Shown here one piece after another: positions 48,046-58,095 of a stretch of 64,000 nt of DNA; position 1 is the stretch's first letter, and each line of letters begins with the position of its first letter. The DNA comes from an uncultured Actinomycetes bacterium (GTDB lineage Bacteria; Actinomycetota; Actinomycetes; Nanopelagicales; Nanopelagicaceae): contig CAIJOY010000044.1 in the NCBI GenBank assembly GCA_903822425.1, positions 17,083 to 81,082 on the forward strand, given 5' to 3'. The notes below the pieces were generated by a model. It saw only the letters and a list, made by a program, of their open reading frames with translations, was not told where the DNA came from and ran no database searches. A program made the translations under genes and the position numbers.

Positions 48046-49883
48046 TTTTCATCTCTCCAAGAGTGCCAAAGATCAGCGTAGGAACCTTCGGCTTCCATCA
48101 ATTCCTGATGTGAACCCCATTCGGTGATCTTGCCATCTTCCATGACAGCAATAACATCAGCATCATGCGCAGTTTGGAGTCGATGAGCAATCGCAATGAC
48201 TGTTCGGTTTGCTAAGACAGCAGACAGCGAAGACTCCAGATGTCGAGCGGCACGTTGATCCATCAGCGATGTTGCTTCATCCAAAATCAAGGTATGTGGA
48301 TCGGCTAGAACAAGACGGGCGAGAGCTACTTGTTGGGCTTGCGCCGGCAGAAGTCTCATTCCTCCAGTTCCGAGGATTGCTTCTAGCCCCTTTTCAAGCT
48401 CGCGGGCCCAGATATCTGCATCTACGGCGCGCAGAGCTTCCCATATTTCAGATTCTGTTGCTTGAGGATTTGCCAGCATAATATTTTCGCGAAGTGTGCC
48501 AGAAAAAATGTGATGTTCTTGCGTGACAAGTGCGACGTGTTTACGTGCTTTTTCCACTGGTAGGTAACCGATTTCAGAGCCGCCCACTGTCACACTTCCG
48601 GATCGCGGTGCTTGAATCCCAGCAAGCAATTTGCCTAACGTTGATTTGCCTGCGCCAGATGGTCCAACGATGGCGATACGTGTTCCAGGTTCGACAAGGA
48701 ATGAAAGGCCATTGAGCACATCACGTCCATCTTTATATCCATACTTCACATCTTTGCCTTCGACTAAAGATCCTTCGGGTTGGGAATCGCGTACTTCACG
48801 ATCTGGAACTTCATGGACTCCGAGAAGGCGTGACAATGAAGCTTTTCCGCTTTGCAACTCGTCAATCCACCAAAGCATTCCTTCCAGTGGTCCGACGAGC
48901 ATTTCTGAGTACAAAAGTGCAGCTGTAATTTGTGCAATAGACATTTGTCCAAGGAGATAGAAATGACTGCCTACAAGAAGAATGACGGCTAAAGGAATGA
49001 TGTAACCGCCTTCAACGAATGGAAACCATTGTGAACGAAGACGTAAGGTGTATCTCTCCCATTGGATCCAACGGCCAAGTGCAGCATCACTTCGTTCGAT
49101 GCGGTCATTACCTAACCCCAGTGCTTCGATCGTGCGACCAGATTCGGCCGATTCGACAAGGGTGGAATTCATCAGGGCATAAGAGGAAGCGACAACTCGA
49201 TAAGCCTGGGGGGAGCGCCGTAAGTAGCGACGGGTAATGGCAAAGACGAATGGCATAGCCATAAGGACAACGGCGATAAAGATTGGCGCAGTGAAGCCGA
49301 TGGCAATCAAAATACTCACGATCGAGATGATGCAGATGGTGATAATTGGAATCGCATCGCGAACTGCCCATGTAATGTGATCAATGTCGGTTGTCGTGCG
49401 GCTGAGAAGTTCTCCGCTGCCGGCACGTTCAACGATATTTGGGGGAAGTTGGACGACCGTTTCCAAAAATCGCTCTCTCAATGATGAAAGCACAAATTCA
49501 CCAAGAATGGAAGCTCGTACCCGAGTCCAGTAGGCAAAGAATGCACCAATAAGCAATGCACTAGCAGCGATAGCAAGAGTGAAAAGGATGCGCGCTTGGG
49601 CGGGATCTTTGCTGAGGTCGCCTAAAAGATTGCCAAAAACTCGTGGTGATACTAGTTCGGCAAGCGTGGTTACCAATTGTAAGAGTGCCACGATAATAAA
49701 TCCCTTACGGTGTTTGCCAACCAAAGAAAACATTTCCGAGTTGACGGTTTTGTTCGATGCAATCGGCAGGCGCGAAGAAGATCGATCTAGCCCAAAGTTG
49801 AGTGCAATCCGAGTAGACCATGTAGGAGGCGGTGCAAAGGCACTGGGTGGCAGGAAATCTTGATTAACTGGTTTAGCTCTCAT
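48042..49883 (-). CDS. ABC exporter half-transporter with canonical Walker A but degenerate signature motif
   Basis: GPSGAGKSTLGK; LLPAQAQQVALARL; LILDEATSLMD. Confidence 0.93.
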   Translation of the reverse strand: MRAKPVNQDFLPPSAFAPPPTWSTRIALNFGLDRSSSRLPIASNKTVNSEMFSLVGKHRKGFIIVALLQLVTTLAELVSPRVFGNLLGDLSKDPAQARILFTLAIAASALLIGAFFAYWTRVRASILGEFVLSSLRERFLETVVQLPPNIVERAGSGELLSRTTTDIDHITWAVRDAIPIITICIISIVSILIAIGFTAPIFIAVVLMAMPFVFAITRRYLRRSPQAYRVVASSYALMNSTLVESAESGRTIEALGLGNDRIERSDAALGRWIQWERYTLRLRSQWFPFVEGGYIIPLAVILLVGSHFYLLGQMSIAQITAALLYSEMLVGPLEGMLWWIDELQSGKASLSRLLGVHEVPDREVRDSQPEGSLVEGKDVKYGYKDGRDVLNGLSFLVEPGTRIAIVGPSGAGKSTLGKLLAGIQAPRSGSVTVGGSEIGYLPVEKARKHVALVTQEHHIFSGTLRENIMLANPQATESEIWEALRAVDADIWARELEKGLEAILGTGGMRLLPAQAQQVALARLVLADPHTLILDEATSLMDQRAARHLESSLSAVLANRTVIAIAHRLQTAHDADVIAVMEDGKITEWGSHQELMEAEGSYADLWHSWRDEN

Positions 49884-51619
49884 GAGCCCCTCGTCACTAA
49901 CTCGCGATACTCCTGCGAGTTGCTCGAGAGGTTTTGGTGAGTACCTTGCTCAGCAACTTTTCCATTGGTTAACAAAATTACTCGACTGGCACGATCAAGG
50001 ATCAATGGAGACGTGGTAAAAATTACTGTTGTTTTCCCCTGTCTCAGGTGTGCCATACGTTGCGCGATACGGGATTCGGTGTGCGCATCAACTGCGCTGG
50101 TGGGGTCATCCAAAATCAAAATCGGGCTATCTACATAAAGGGTGCGAGCAAGTGCCAACCTTTGACGCTGACCGCCGCTCAGAGTTCGACCTCGTTCGAC
50201 AACTTCGGCTGCCAAACCTTCTCCATCCAAAGAATCTATAAGATCTTGCATCGATGCAGCTTGAATCGCGTCATCGATGCTTAGACGCCCAGAATGTGAA
50301 ACGTTAAAAACTGATCCAATGGTGCCCGAAAGGATTGCCGGTTCTTTCTCTTGAGAGTAAATAATTCTGCGAATCGATTCTCTTGTGAAAGTAGTGAGTG
50401 AGATTCCATCGAGATGGACATACTCTGCGTCAACGTAACCTCCTAGGCGGTCACAGATTTCATCAGCTAATAGAGCGTTATCACTCACGATTGCAACAAA
50501 TTCACCCGGGAGAATTTCTATACCGGATTTTTGGTCAAATAATTTTCCATCCACCTTTGGTGCTTGATTGTTACCCCAAATATTGATCGAAGTTATAGAC
50601 AAGAGATGAATGATGCGGCGGGATGAAACCACCGATGATGTTAATCGTTGAGCACTTTCTGTCATCACCTTCATGGGTAGAACTAGAAATGCGCTATAAC
50701 CATAAAAAGTAAGAAGTTCTCCCACTTTCATTTTCCCATCAACTACCAAATTTCCACCTGCGTAGATAACGACGAGAATAAGTGCACCTGGTAGAAGGAT
50801 TTGTAGTCCATCTAGAAATGATCGCATTTTTGCTGTGCGTACAGCTGCAGCGCGTACCTCTTGCGAGGCTTTCTTAAATCGAGCGATGAACACCTCTTCA
50901 CCACCGATTCCACGCAGAACACGTAAGCCGGCAACGGTATCGGCAGCGAGATCGGATGCAGCGCTCAATTTTTTACGTTGTTCTGCTTCACGCGCTTGTA
51001 ATGGTTTGATGATGGGAGCAATTCCTAATGTGATGAGAGGTACTCCAAGCACGACGACCAGTCCGATCGTAGAGGCAGATTTGATCAACATCACTGAAAC
51101 GAAAATAAAGGAGAGAATTGCTCCCATTAATCGAGGCATCATGTCGAAAGTTCGTGCCACTCTTTCTACGTCATTGCTGTTTACTGAAACCACTTCACCG
51201 GTAGAGACGAGCCGGGGAAGATCTGCGCCCAGTGCAGCTGCTTTTCGCGCGATAATCTGTTGAAGTCTGGTGGCAGCCACGACCCAGCCACCAAACGCCC
51301 TGCGGTGGCGTAAAACACTAGCCATCGGTTGAAAAAGGGCAATGAGAAGAATTGTCGTGACGCCCCGATTAAGTGCGGTTTGATCCTTATCGGCTATCGC
51401 TTGTATCGCTTGTCCAAGAAATTTGGGCATTATCGCAAGGCTGACAAAACTGATAACACCAAAAAAAGTTCCACTGATAATAATCCACCACTGATTTTTG
51501 CCCATCCACCACAAGAATGCTGGAATCGATGAAAGGCTCGGATCTCCTGGGTCAGAAAAGGGGACATGGTCAATCGGAGTTCTGGGAGCTCGACGATGAA
51601 AAGGCACAAGTGAAGACAT
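49880..51619 (-). CDS. ABC exporter half-transporter with degenerate Walker A and canonical LSGGQ
   Basis: Walker A position reads VSDNALLADE; LSGGQRQRLALARTL; ILILDDPTSAVD; overlaps partner by ATGA. Confidence 0.92.
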   Translation of the reverse strand: MSSLVPFHRRAPRTPIDHVPFSDPGDPSLSSIPAFLWWMGKNQWWIIISGTFFGVISFVSLAIMPKFLGQAIQAIADKDQTALNRGVTTILLIALFQPMASVLRHRRAFGGWVVAATRLQQIIARKAAALGADLPRLVSTGEVVSVNSNDVERVARTFDMMPRLMGAILSFIFVSVMLIKSASTIGLVVVLGVPLITLGIAPIIKPLQAREAEQRKKLSAASDLAADTVAGLRVLRGIGGEEVFIARFKKASQEVRAAAVRTAKMRSFLDGLQILLPGALILVVIYAGGNLVVDGKMKVGELLTFYGYSAFLVLPMKVMTESAQRLTSSVVSSRRIIHLLSITSINIWGNNQAPKVDGKLFDQKSGIEILPGEFVAIVSDNALLADEICDRLGGYVDAEYVHLDGISLTTFTRESIRRIIYSQEKEPAILSGTIGSVFNVSHSGRLSIDDAIQAASMQDLIDSLDGEGLAAEVVERGRTLSGGQRQRLALARTLYVDSPILILDDPTSAVDAHTESRIAQRMAHLRQGKTTVIFTTSPLILDRASRVILLTNGKVAEQGTHQNLSSNSQEYRELVTRGS

Positions 51620-51694
51620 AACCTGGTTAGCCTATACCGCTACACCAGTGGATTTGAACCCTCGCAAGTAGAATTACACGCTAGTACGGAGGAG

Positions 51695-53128
51695 ATGATG
51701 GTGCGATTTTTTGAAGTAAAAATAGAAGATAATGCGATCAATTTTATTGGTGAGAATGAACGTGCAGGATCTGCGCGCGACCTCTTCTGGCCATGGTGTG
51801 GCGCTAACGTCTCTCTCCTTGCTCTTTCCTTTGGGGCGTTCTTTCTGGGATTTGGCATTTCATTTTCCCAAGTGTGTATTGCGGCAGTAGTGGGTGTGGT
51901 TTTATCTTTCTTATTAGTCGGAGTTAGTTCGCTGGCGGGCAAACGCTCGAACGCCCCCACGATGACCTTATCTAGGGCCGCATTTGGAGTGCGCGGAAAT
52001 CTCATCCCAGGATTGTTGTCTTACCTGATATTTGTAGGATGGGAAACAGTTCTTGTTTCTTTGGCAACTTTGGCAGCTCAAACAGTATTTGCTCGAGTAG
52101 GAAATTTCGATCACAACGCCGCGCGCATCCTCGGGCTAATCGTTGCGGTTTCTCTCACAGTTTTTGGGGGAGTATTGGGTTTTCATGTCATTATGAAATT
52201 GCAGAAATGGCTGACGATCGCAACTGGCCTTATGAGCGTTGGATATATTGCCTTAACTTTCAGCCATGTTAATTGGAGCGCCGTTTCATCCATCCATGCG
52301 GGAAATCTTCAAGCAGTTATTGGCGCCACGATATTTGGCGTAACAGGCATTGGCCTCGGTTGGGTAAATTCAGCTGCAGATTATTCACGCTATTTGCCAC
52401 GGAGTGTTTCAAGTCGGGCCGTTGTGGGCTGGACTGTATTTGGCGCATCACTTGTGCCAATCATCTTGGTCATTTATGGCTCATTATTGGCAGGTAGCAG
52501 CAAGGAGCTCAGCGACAAAATTTCCATGGATCCAATCGGGGCCCTAACAACGTTGGTTCCGACGTGGTATCTAGTTCCATTCGCTTGTGTGGCGGTGTTG
52601 GGACTCATCGGTGGGGCAGTCCTTGATCTGTATTCATCTGGGTTGGCACTTGTATCTATCGGGCTTCCTGTACGTCGCCACATTGCTGCATCAATCGATG
52701 CATGCATTATGTTTGCTGGAACTATCTACATTGTTTGGTTTGCCGGAAATTTTTCGATCCCATTTCAGGGATTCCTCATTACCCTTGGGGTCCCTATTGC
52801 TGTCTGGTCAGCAATTTTTGTTGCAGATGTCATGATGCGCAAGGTGGATTACACCGAATCCGAACTCTTTGATCCTAACGGCAGATACGGATCTTGGAAT
52901 TTTAGATCGATCGCACTCGTCGTAGGTGGATCGATTATCGGTTGGGGTTTTGTAACAAATTCCTCTGCTTCCTGGCTTTCCTGGCAGGGATATTTCTTAG
53001 GATTGATCGGCGGCAAAGAAGGTGCTTGGTCGTATGCAAATGTTGGGGTGATCGTGGCATTACTGATCGGTTTCTTTGGCCATATTCTTCTGTCTAGATC
53101 TTCTATAAAACGACAAGAGAATCGTTAA
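51695..53128 (+). CDS. NCS1-family nucleobase permease (CodB-like)
   Basis: 12-TM; FWPWCGANVSLLALSFGAFFLGFGISF; GWVNSAADYSRYLP; VLDLYSSGLAL. Confidence 0.9.
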   Translation: MMVRFFEVKIEDNAINFIGENERAGSARDLFWPWCGANVSLLALSFGAFFLGFGISFSQVCIAAVVGVVLSFLLVGVSSLAGKRSNAPTMTLSRAAFGVRGNLIPGLLSYLIFVGWETVLVSLATLAAQTVFARVGNFDHNAARILGLIVAVSLTVFGGVLGFHVIMKLQKWLTIATGLMSVGYIALTFSHVNWSAVSSIHAGNLQAVIGATIFGVTGIGLGWVNSAADYSRYLPRSVSSRAVVGWTVFGASLVPIILVIYGSLLAGSSKELSDKISMDPIGALTTLVPTWYLVPFACVAVLGLIGGAVLDLYSSGLALVSIGLPVRRHIAASIDACIMFAGTIYIVWFAGNFSIPFQGFLITLGVPIAVWSAIFVADVMMRKVDYTESELFDPNGRYGSWNFRSIALVVGGSIIGWGFVTNSSASWLSWQGYFLGLIGGKEGAWSYANVGVIVALLIGFFGHILLSRSSIKRQENR

Positions 53129-54091
53129 TCCGAAGGCCGCCGAGATAAGAGCAGAGAGTAATAGTCCCAGTCTCACCTGTGCTACATAGACGGGATCTGT
53201 ATAAGCGAGTTCTGCGATAAAGAGTGAAACTGTTAAGCCCATTCCTGCGAGTGCTCCAGCACCAGAAATTTCAGTAAAGGTGAGACTTGCGGGTTTTTTT
53301 GCGATTCCAAATGCGATCGCAAGCCAAGCGAAAAGCAAAATTCCGACAAATTTTCCAACAACTCGGCCGATGACAATACCGAGAGTAACGGGAGATGACA
53401 TCTGTGCACCCAAAGATGAAAAATCAATCCTGATACCGATGTTTGCTAAAGCAAAGAGTGGAATCACTAGAAATGAACTCCAAGGATGGATCAGATCTAT
53501 CAAACGCTGCGTGGGCAAGCTGTGAGTTGAGGGAACTACCCAAGCCAGCAGAACTGCTCCAATGGTTGAGGCAATCCGAAGTGGGCTGATGCCTCCAGAA
53601 TAGAACGTTCCCAGTACAAGAATTGAGCCAAGGTCATCAGCGATGGCAAGAGTAAGCAGGAAGATTTTGAGTGATGGATTCACGCGCGAACCTAGAAGCG
53701 CCAATGCTCCAATGGAAAGGGCAATATCTGTTGGCATTGCAATTGCCCACCCATTATTTGCCGCGGTGCCCGTAGTAAAGAAGTGAAAGATCAAGGCAGG
53801 TGTTGCCATTCCACCGATTGCAGAGATGATGGGCAGAGCCGCAGACTTTGGATTTCGAAGTTCCCCATCGACAAATTCTCGTTTGATCTCAAGTCCTACA
53901 AGGAAAAAAAAGATACTCATTAAGCCTTCGCTGATGAAAGGCGCCAGGGGTGTAAAAAAATTTGCGTAACCTTGCTTCACAGGGGAATTCGCAAAAAATA
54001 GGGCAAGAGCGCATGCCGCGACAAGGGCAATGCCGCCGGAGGATTCCACGGCAATGAACTTCTTGAGTGCGGCGGGGATTTTGCTCACCAT
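53060..54091 (-). CDS. nhaA: Na+/H+ antiporter NhaA
   Basis: ESSGGIALVAACALALFFANSP; FFLVGLEIKREFVDGELR; MPTDIALSIGALALLG; DDLGSILVLGTFYS. Confidence 0.96.
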   Translation of the reverse strand: MVSKIPAALKKFIAVESSGGIALVAACALALFFANSPVKQGYANFFTPLAPFISEGLMSIFFFLVGLEIKREFVDGELRNPKSAALPIISAIGGMATPALIFHFFTTGTAANNGWAIAMPTDIALSIGALALLGSRVNPSLKIFLLTLAIADDLGSILVLGTFYSGGISPLRIASTIGAVLLAWVVPSTHSLPTQRLIDLIHPWSSFLVIPLFALANIGIRIDFSSLGAQMSSPVTLGIVIGRVVGKFVGILLFAWLAIAFGIAKKPASLTFTEISGAGALAGMGLTVSLFIAELAYTDPVYVAQVRLGLLLSALISAAFGLTILLSFYRRSRQKNMAKETDQ

Positions 54092-54118
54092 GAGGCAAGG
54101 TTATAGGTAATGAAATGA

Positions 54119-54154
54119 CTCTGGCCCCGACTCTTGGGGGAGTCGGGGCCAGAG
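54119..54154. terminator. Perfect 15-bp hairpin downstream of cytochrome b module
   Basis: CTCTGGCCCCGACTC-ttgggg-GAGTCGGGGCCAGAG; no U-tract on either side. Confidence 0.6.
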
Positions 54155-54163
54155 CTTAGCTAG

Positions 54164-55096
54164 TTAGAGATTGTTATCTCTGTAGTACCTGCGCCAAATT
54201 AAGCGGTGGAATGGAATTAATCGAGGCAAGCGGTTGATGAAAGGCAACTTAGGCATAAAGACAAAGCCCAATGTTAAGAGCATCAACATTGCGAAGATCT
54301 CAGAATCTGCATTCTCGGATGACTTGAATGGTTCGATTTGATACAAGAAGCTGAACATCCATAACCAGGATTGCCCTGGATATGAACCAGTTTCATTCAT
54401 CATGCCCCATTGATCTCCATGCAGATGTTTTGTTGCACCAAGTTCATCGAAGTAACCCCCATCTGCTAGAAAAAGCATGGGCATTGTGAAATCCCCTGGT
54501 AGGGGAGTGACTTCGGTGGTTAATAAACCATCCAAACTTCCTTCTTGTGCCAGATGCAGCAGCCCATTGGCTAATACAGGTACTGGTCCGAAAGTAGCAT
54601 CCACAGTGACTTTGCTGGCATCACCAGCAGTTTCGATCGCAGCTGCGTAATCTTGCGCCCATTTTGTCTGCTGATCTGTTGATGCAGAAAGCCAGGTCGC
54701 ACGTGCAGTGGCGACATCAGGATCAATGCTTGATTTCAATGGAGTCAGCACGAAATCTGATGAAGGGTTCACCGGGATAGTAACTCCAGACCACTTCTGT
54801 AATTTCAAAGGTCCAAGTTTTAGTCCTTCTGCTGCATTGTTATATGGAGGGCCATATGCGGCACTGATAGTTGTGCCGGCAAGTTCACCTGTTGTAGTGG
54901 CAACAAAATCAGAGGGTGCTGTTTGACTCCATTGCTGCAAAGTAACTGCTCGTTCATCGGGAGATGAGAATATTGCAGCGCATGCGCCGATGAGGAGAGT
55001 GACCACAACAAGTGCAATCACTAATTCCTTAATGAGGTCATATGGACGCTTAGGTCCGCTCCATTTGGCCAGATCTACATTGCGTTCCTTACTCAC
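54164..55096 (-). CDS. Membrane-anchored partner protein of cytochrome b (function unknown)
   Basis: N-terminal TM, about 200-aa extracytoplasmic domain, C-terminal TM; overlaps the cytochrome b gene; no CxxCH or Rieske motif. Confidence 0.7.
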   Translation of the reverse strand: MSKERNVDLAKWSGPKRPYDLIKELVIALVVVTLLIGACAAIFSSPDERAVTLQQWSQTAPSDFVATTTGELAGTTISAAYGPPYNNAAEGLKLGPLKLQKWSGVTIPVNPSSDFVLTPLKSSIDPDVATARATWLSASTDQQTKWAQDYAAAIETAGDASKVTVDATFGPVPVLANGLLHLAQEGSLDGLLTTEVTPLPGDFTMPMLFLADGGYFDELGATKHLHGDQWGMMNETGSYPGQSWLWMFSFLYQIEPFKSSENADSEIFAMLMLLTLGFVFMPKLPFINRLPRLIPFHRLIWRRYYRDNNL

Positions 55097-55710
55097 TTGC
55101 CACCCCCAGCGATCTCTTTAGCATCTAGCGGAGGCACGACTCCATTTTTGCGAACAAGAATGATGTGCCAGACGACGATGATGCCTACAACAAAAGGTAA
55201 AAGAGCAACATGTAGAAGAAGTGCTTGACCGGAATTGAGAGTATTGAAAAATGAACCAATTCCCACGGAGTTCAAACCATCCTTTGCCTGAGTAGCGATC
55301 CACTGCGAATCGAAATCTCCTTGGATGAGGTATCCCGTAAATGCTGTTGCAAGTGACCCAAGAAAACAGAATGTTCCAGTAACCCAGGTTTGGAAACGCC
55401 TACCGCGCCAAGCTGCCATCCAGAACTTTCCCCAGAGGTGCACGACCATAAACACAAAGAAAAGCTCCACTGCCCAAAGATGCACAGAGTTCCAATAGTG
55501 ACCAACGCTGGAGGTGTGCCACCATGTTGCCCCCTTAGACGTTAATACAAACCCTGATGCGATGATCACAACCAGGGCAGCAAGTGTTGCCACACCAAAA
55601 ACATAAATCCATGAGGCTACGTAGGAAGGTTGGTTATCTGGTAGAGCATCTTGGGGATCAATCTTTTCGATTGTTGCCCGTCGAACTTTTGTCGTCCACA
55701 TTGTTGTCAT
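55093..55710 (-). CDS. Cytochrome b N-terminal domain (cytochrome b6-like)
   Basis: Helix B HLWAVELFFVFMVVH and helix D HVALLPFVVGIIVVWH heme-ligand pairs. Confidence 0.9.
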   Translation of the reverse strand: MTTMWTTKVRRATIEKIDPQDALPDNQPSYVASWIYVFGVATLAALVVIIASGFVLTSKGATWWHTSSVGHYWNSVHLWAVELFFVFMVVHLWGKFWMAAWRGRRFQTWVTGTFCFLGSLATAFTGYLIQGDFDSQWIATQAKDGLNSVGIGSFFNTLNSGQALLLHVALLPFVVGIIVVWHIILVRKNGVVPPLDAKEIAGGGK

Positions 55711-55715
55711 GTGCG

Positions 55716-55877
55716 TTACTTCCCATCGCTTTTATGAGTAGGAAAAGGAATCACAAGTGCAAGGATGAAAAAAACAATAATGAGACCGATCATGATGAGG
55801 TTTGGAACTGAAACTGAGATGAACCCGAAAGTAATAAATTTTGCTGGGCCATCAAGTGAAATAGCTAGTGGGACCAT
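55716..55877 (-). CDS. 53-aa single-TM protein upstream of cytochrome b
   Basis: Likely start MVPLAISLDGPAKF behind SD AAAAAGGAGAAAAAC; the track ORF extends to 55976. Confidence 0.7.
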   Translation of the reverse strand: MVPLAISLDGPAKFITFGFISVSVPNLIMIGLIIVFFILALVIPFPTHKSDGK

Positions 55878-56070
55878 GTTTTTCTCCTTTTTGATCCACA
55901 TGTAGCAGATCGCAATGAGACCACTATGTATGATGACAGTGAGGCAGTCCCACAAAATTGCTACGAATGAGTGCATTCCTCAATTGTTTGGGTGGTAGCA
56001 CTTCTATTTCTTTCAGCACCTCGTCTCAAACTTGACATCACTCCAGTTCAAGGATGAGCAAAGATCTCAC

Positions 56071-56113
56071 AATAAAAATCCCCCGCCGAATAAATCAGCG
56101 GGGGATTTTTATT
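56071..56113 (-). terminator. Bidirectional-type intrinsic terminator of glnA
   Basis: AATAAAAATCCCCCGC / GCGGGGGATTTTTATT perfect arms. Confidence 0.93.
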
Positions 56114-56121
56114 ACGAATTT

Positions 56122-57552
56122 CTAGAGGTCGTAGTACAACTCGAACTCGGCTGGGTGTGGACGCAGACGAACATAATCAACTTCTGATTCGCGCTTGAAA
56201 TGAATCCATGTGTCGATGAGGTCTTTAGTAAAGACGCCACCGCGAGTAAGGAATTCATTGTCGCGCTCGAGGTTATCCAGCACTGCATCAAGTGAACCAG
56301 GAACTTGAGGAATAGATGCTGCCTCCTCTGGGCTCAGTTCGTAGAGATCTTTATCTACTGGAAGTGGTGGTTCGATTTTGTTAATAATTCCATCAAGGCC
56401 AGCCATCAACATAGCTGCGAAAGCTAGGTATGGATTGGATGATGGATCTGGGCATCGAAATTCGATGCGCTTAGCTTTTGGATTTGATCCGGTAATCGGA
56501 ATTCGAATACAGGCAGAACGGTTTCGCGCGGAGTAAACAAGGTTTACTGGCGCTTCATAACCTGGAACTAGTCGGCGATAAGAGTTAACAGTTGGGTTAG
56601 TAAAGGCAAGTAGTGAGGGTGCGTGCTTGAGAAGACCACCGACATACCAACGGGCGATGTCAGAAAGATCGCCATAGCCTTCACCCCAAAATAGTGGCTT
56701 GCCATCTTTCCACAGAGACTGATGGACGTGCATTCCCGAACCATTATCGCCAAAGAGTGGTTTTGGCATAAATGTTGCAGTCTTGCCACCTTGCCATGCA
56801 GTGTTTTTGATGACGTACTTAAATTTCATCAAGTCATCGCCAGCTTGAAGAATGTCACTAAAGCGGTAGTTTATTTCCATCTGTCCTGCGGTGCCGACTT
56901 CGTGATGTGCGCGCTCGACGAGAAGTCCAACTTCTCCAAGCTTCATCACCATTTCATCGCGCAGATCTGCATACTGATCAGTTGGAGAAACAGGGAAGTA
57001 GCCACCTTTTACGCGTGTGCGATATCCGCGGTTGGGAGTTCCGTCAGCGTCTTTTTCAATACCAGTGTTCCATGCACCTTCATATGAATCGATGTGGTGA
57101 AATGCTTCATTGATGCCAGTTGAGAATCGCACGGCATCGAACACGTAGAACTCAGCTTCGGGAGCAAAAAATGCTGTGTCAGCGATTCCCGTTGAACGCA
57201 TGTAGTCAACAGCTTTAGCGACGATGCCTCGTGGGTCACGGCTGTAGGCCGAATTATCTACTGGGTTGTGTACCGAGAAGTTAATGATGAGGGTCTTCTC
57301 TTTACGAAATGGATCGATAAATGCAGATCCAGGTACTGGAAGCAATTTCATGTCAGATTCATGAATTGCTTGGAAACCACGGATAGATGAACCATCAAAC
57401 ATCAAACCATCGGTGAAGACCGCTTCATCAAAGGATTCGATAGGGACGTTGAAGTGATGTTGGATTCCGGGCAGATCGATGAAACGGACATCGACTAACT
57501 TCACATTCTCTTTTTTGATGTAAGCAAAAATTTCTGCTGAGTTCTTAAACAT
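56122..57552 (-). CDS. glnA: Glutamine synthetase type I
   Basis: [29 protein letters not shown] start with [44 protein letters not shown] adenylylation-type Tyr. Confidence 0.97.
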   Translation of the reverse strand: MFKNSAEIFAYIKKENVKLVDVRFIDLPGIQHHFNVPIESFDEAVFTDGLMFDGSSIRGFQAIHESDMKLLPVPGSAFIDPFRKEKTLIINFSVHNPVDNSAYSRDPRGIVAKAVDYMRSTGIADTAFFAPEAEFYVFDAVRFSTGINEAFHHIDSYEGAWNTGIEKDADGTPNRGYRTRVKGGYFPVSPTDQYADLRDEMVMKLGEVGLLVERAHHEVGTAGQMEINYRFSDILQAGDDLMKFKYVIKNTAWQGGKTATFMPKPLFGDNGSGMHVHQSLWKDGKPLFWGEGYGDLSDIARWYVGGLLKHAPSLLAFTNPTVNSYRRLVPGYEAPVNLVYSARNRSACIRIPITGSNPKAKRIEFRCPDPSSNPYLAFAAMLMAGLDGIINKIEPPLPVDKDLYELSPEEAASIPQVPGSLDAVLDNLERDNEFLTRGGVFTKDLIDTWIHFKRESEVDYVRLRPHPAEFELYYDL

Positions 57553-57732
57553 ATGTCTCCCATTGACCCATTGACCGACCAATTCCGCAACGTGCGGAAA
57601 AGCTACCGAGGAGCTCACCGTTGAGCGTTAAATCTTGTGCTGACTGTAGGACTTTTTCATGAAATGGTGATAACTCGGGTGTTACAGCCATGTTAAGAAA
57701 TCACCCGCCTCTGGGCACATTAGGCTCAGGCC

Positions 57733-58095
57733 GTGGATTACGGGTGGAAAAGGGTTGGGATGTGGCGCCGAGTTTTTGCCATCAGCATCGATTGGGCAAT
57801 GTCGTATGCCATTGCTGTCGCACTTTTGCCCAGAACCAACGGTATGCGCCAGATTGGCCCGATGCTCATCTTTTTCGCGGAAGTTGCAATTTTGGTGACG
57901 CTGCAAGGAGCATCGGCTGGCCAGCGAATCGTGAAATGTAAAGTGGTGCGTTTTAATGATGGTGGCGCACCTTCACCACTTCAAGCACTGATTCGTACGT
58001 TTTTGCTCTGCTTAGTGGTGACAGCAGTAACTTTTGATGAAAACGGACGCGGAATTCACGAACGATTAAGCGGAACAGTCTTAACTATCGCTTAG
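57733..58095 (+). CDS. RDD-family membrane protein
   Basis: RRVFAISIDWAMSYAIA; ASAGQRIVKCKVVR; glnA/DUF4191 synteny. Confidence 0.83.
   Translation: MDYGWKRVGMWRRVFAISIDWAMSYAIAVALLPRTNGMRQIGPMLIFFAEVAILVTLQGASAGQRIVKCKVVRFNDGGAPSPLQALIRTFLLCLVVTAVTFDENGRGIHERLSGTVLTIA

Noticed and set aside
51600-51700. Possible tRNA on the minus strand, from GAGGGTTCAAATCCACT resembling a T-arm
   Set aside because: The flanking bases do not pair as a 5-bp T-stem and no acceptor, D or anticodon stems could be drawn.
57553-57732. GlnR-box-like GTAAC-n6-GTTAT and a TTCCGC/GCGGAA hairpin upstream of glnA
   Set aside because: Only a partial match to the remembered GlnR consensus and the stem is short; a matrix scan would be needed.
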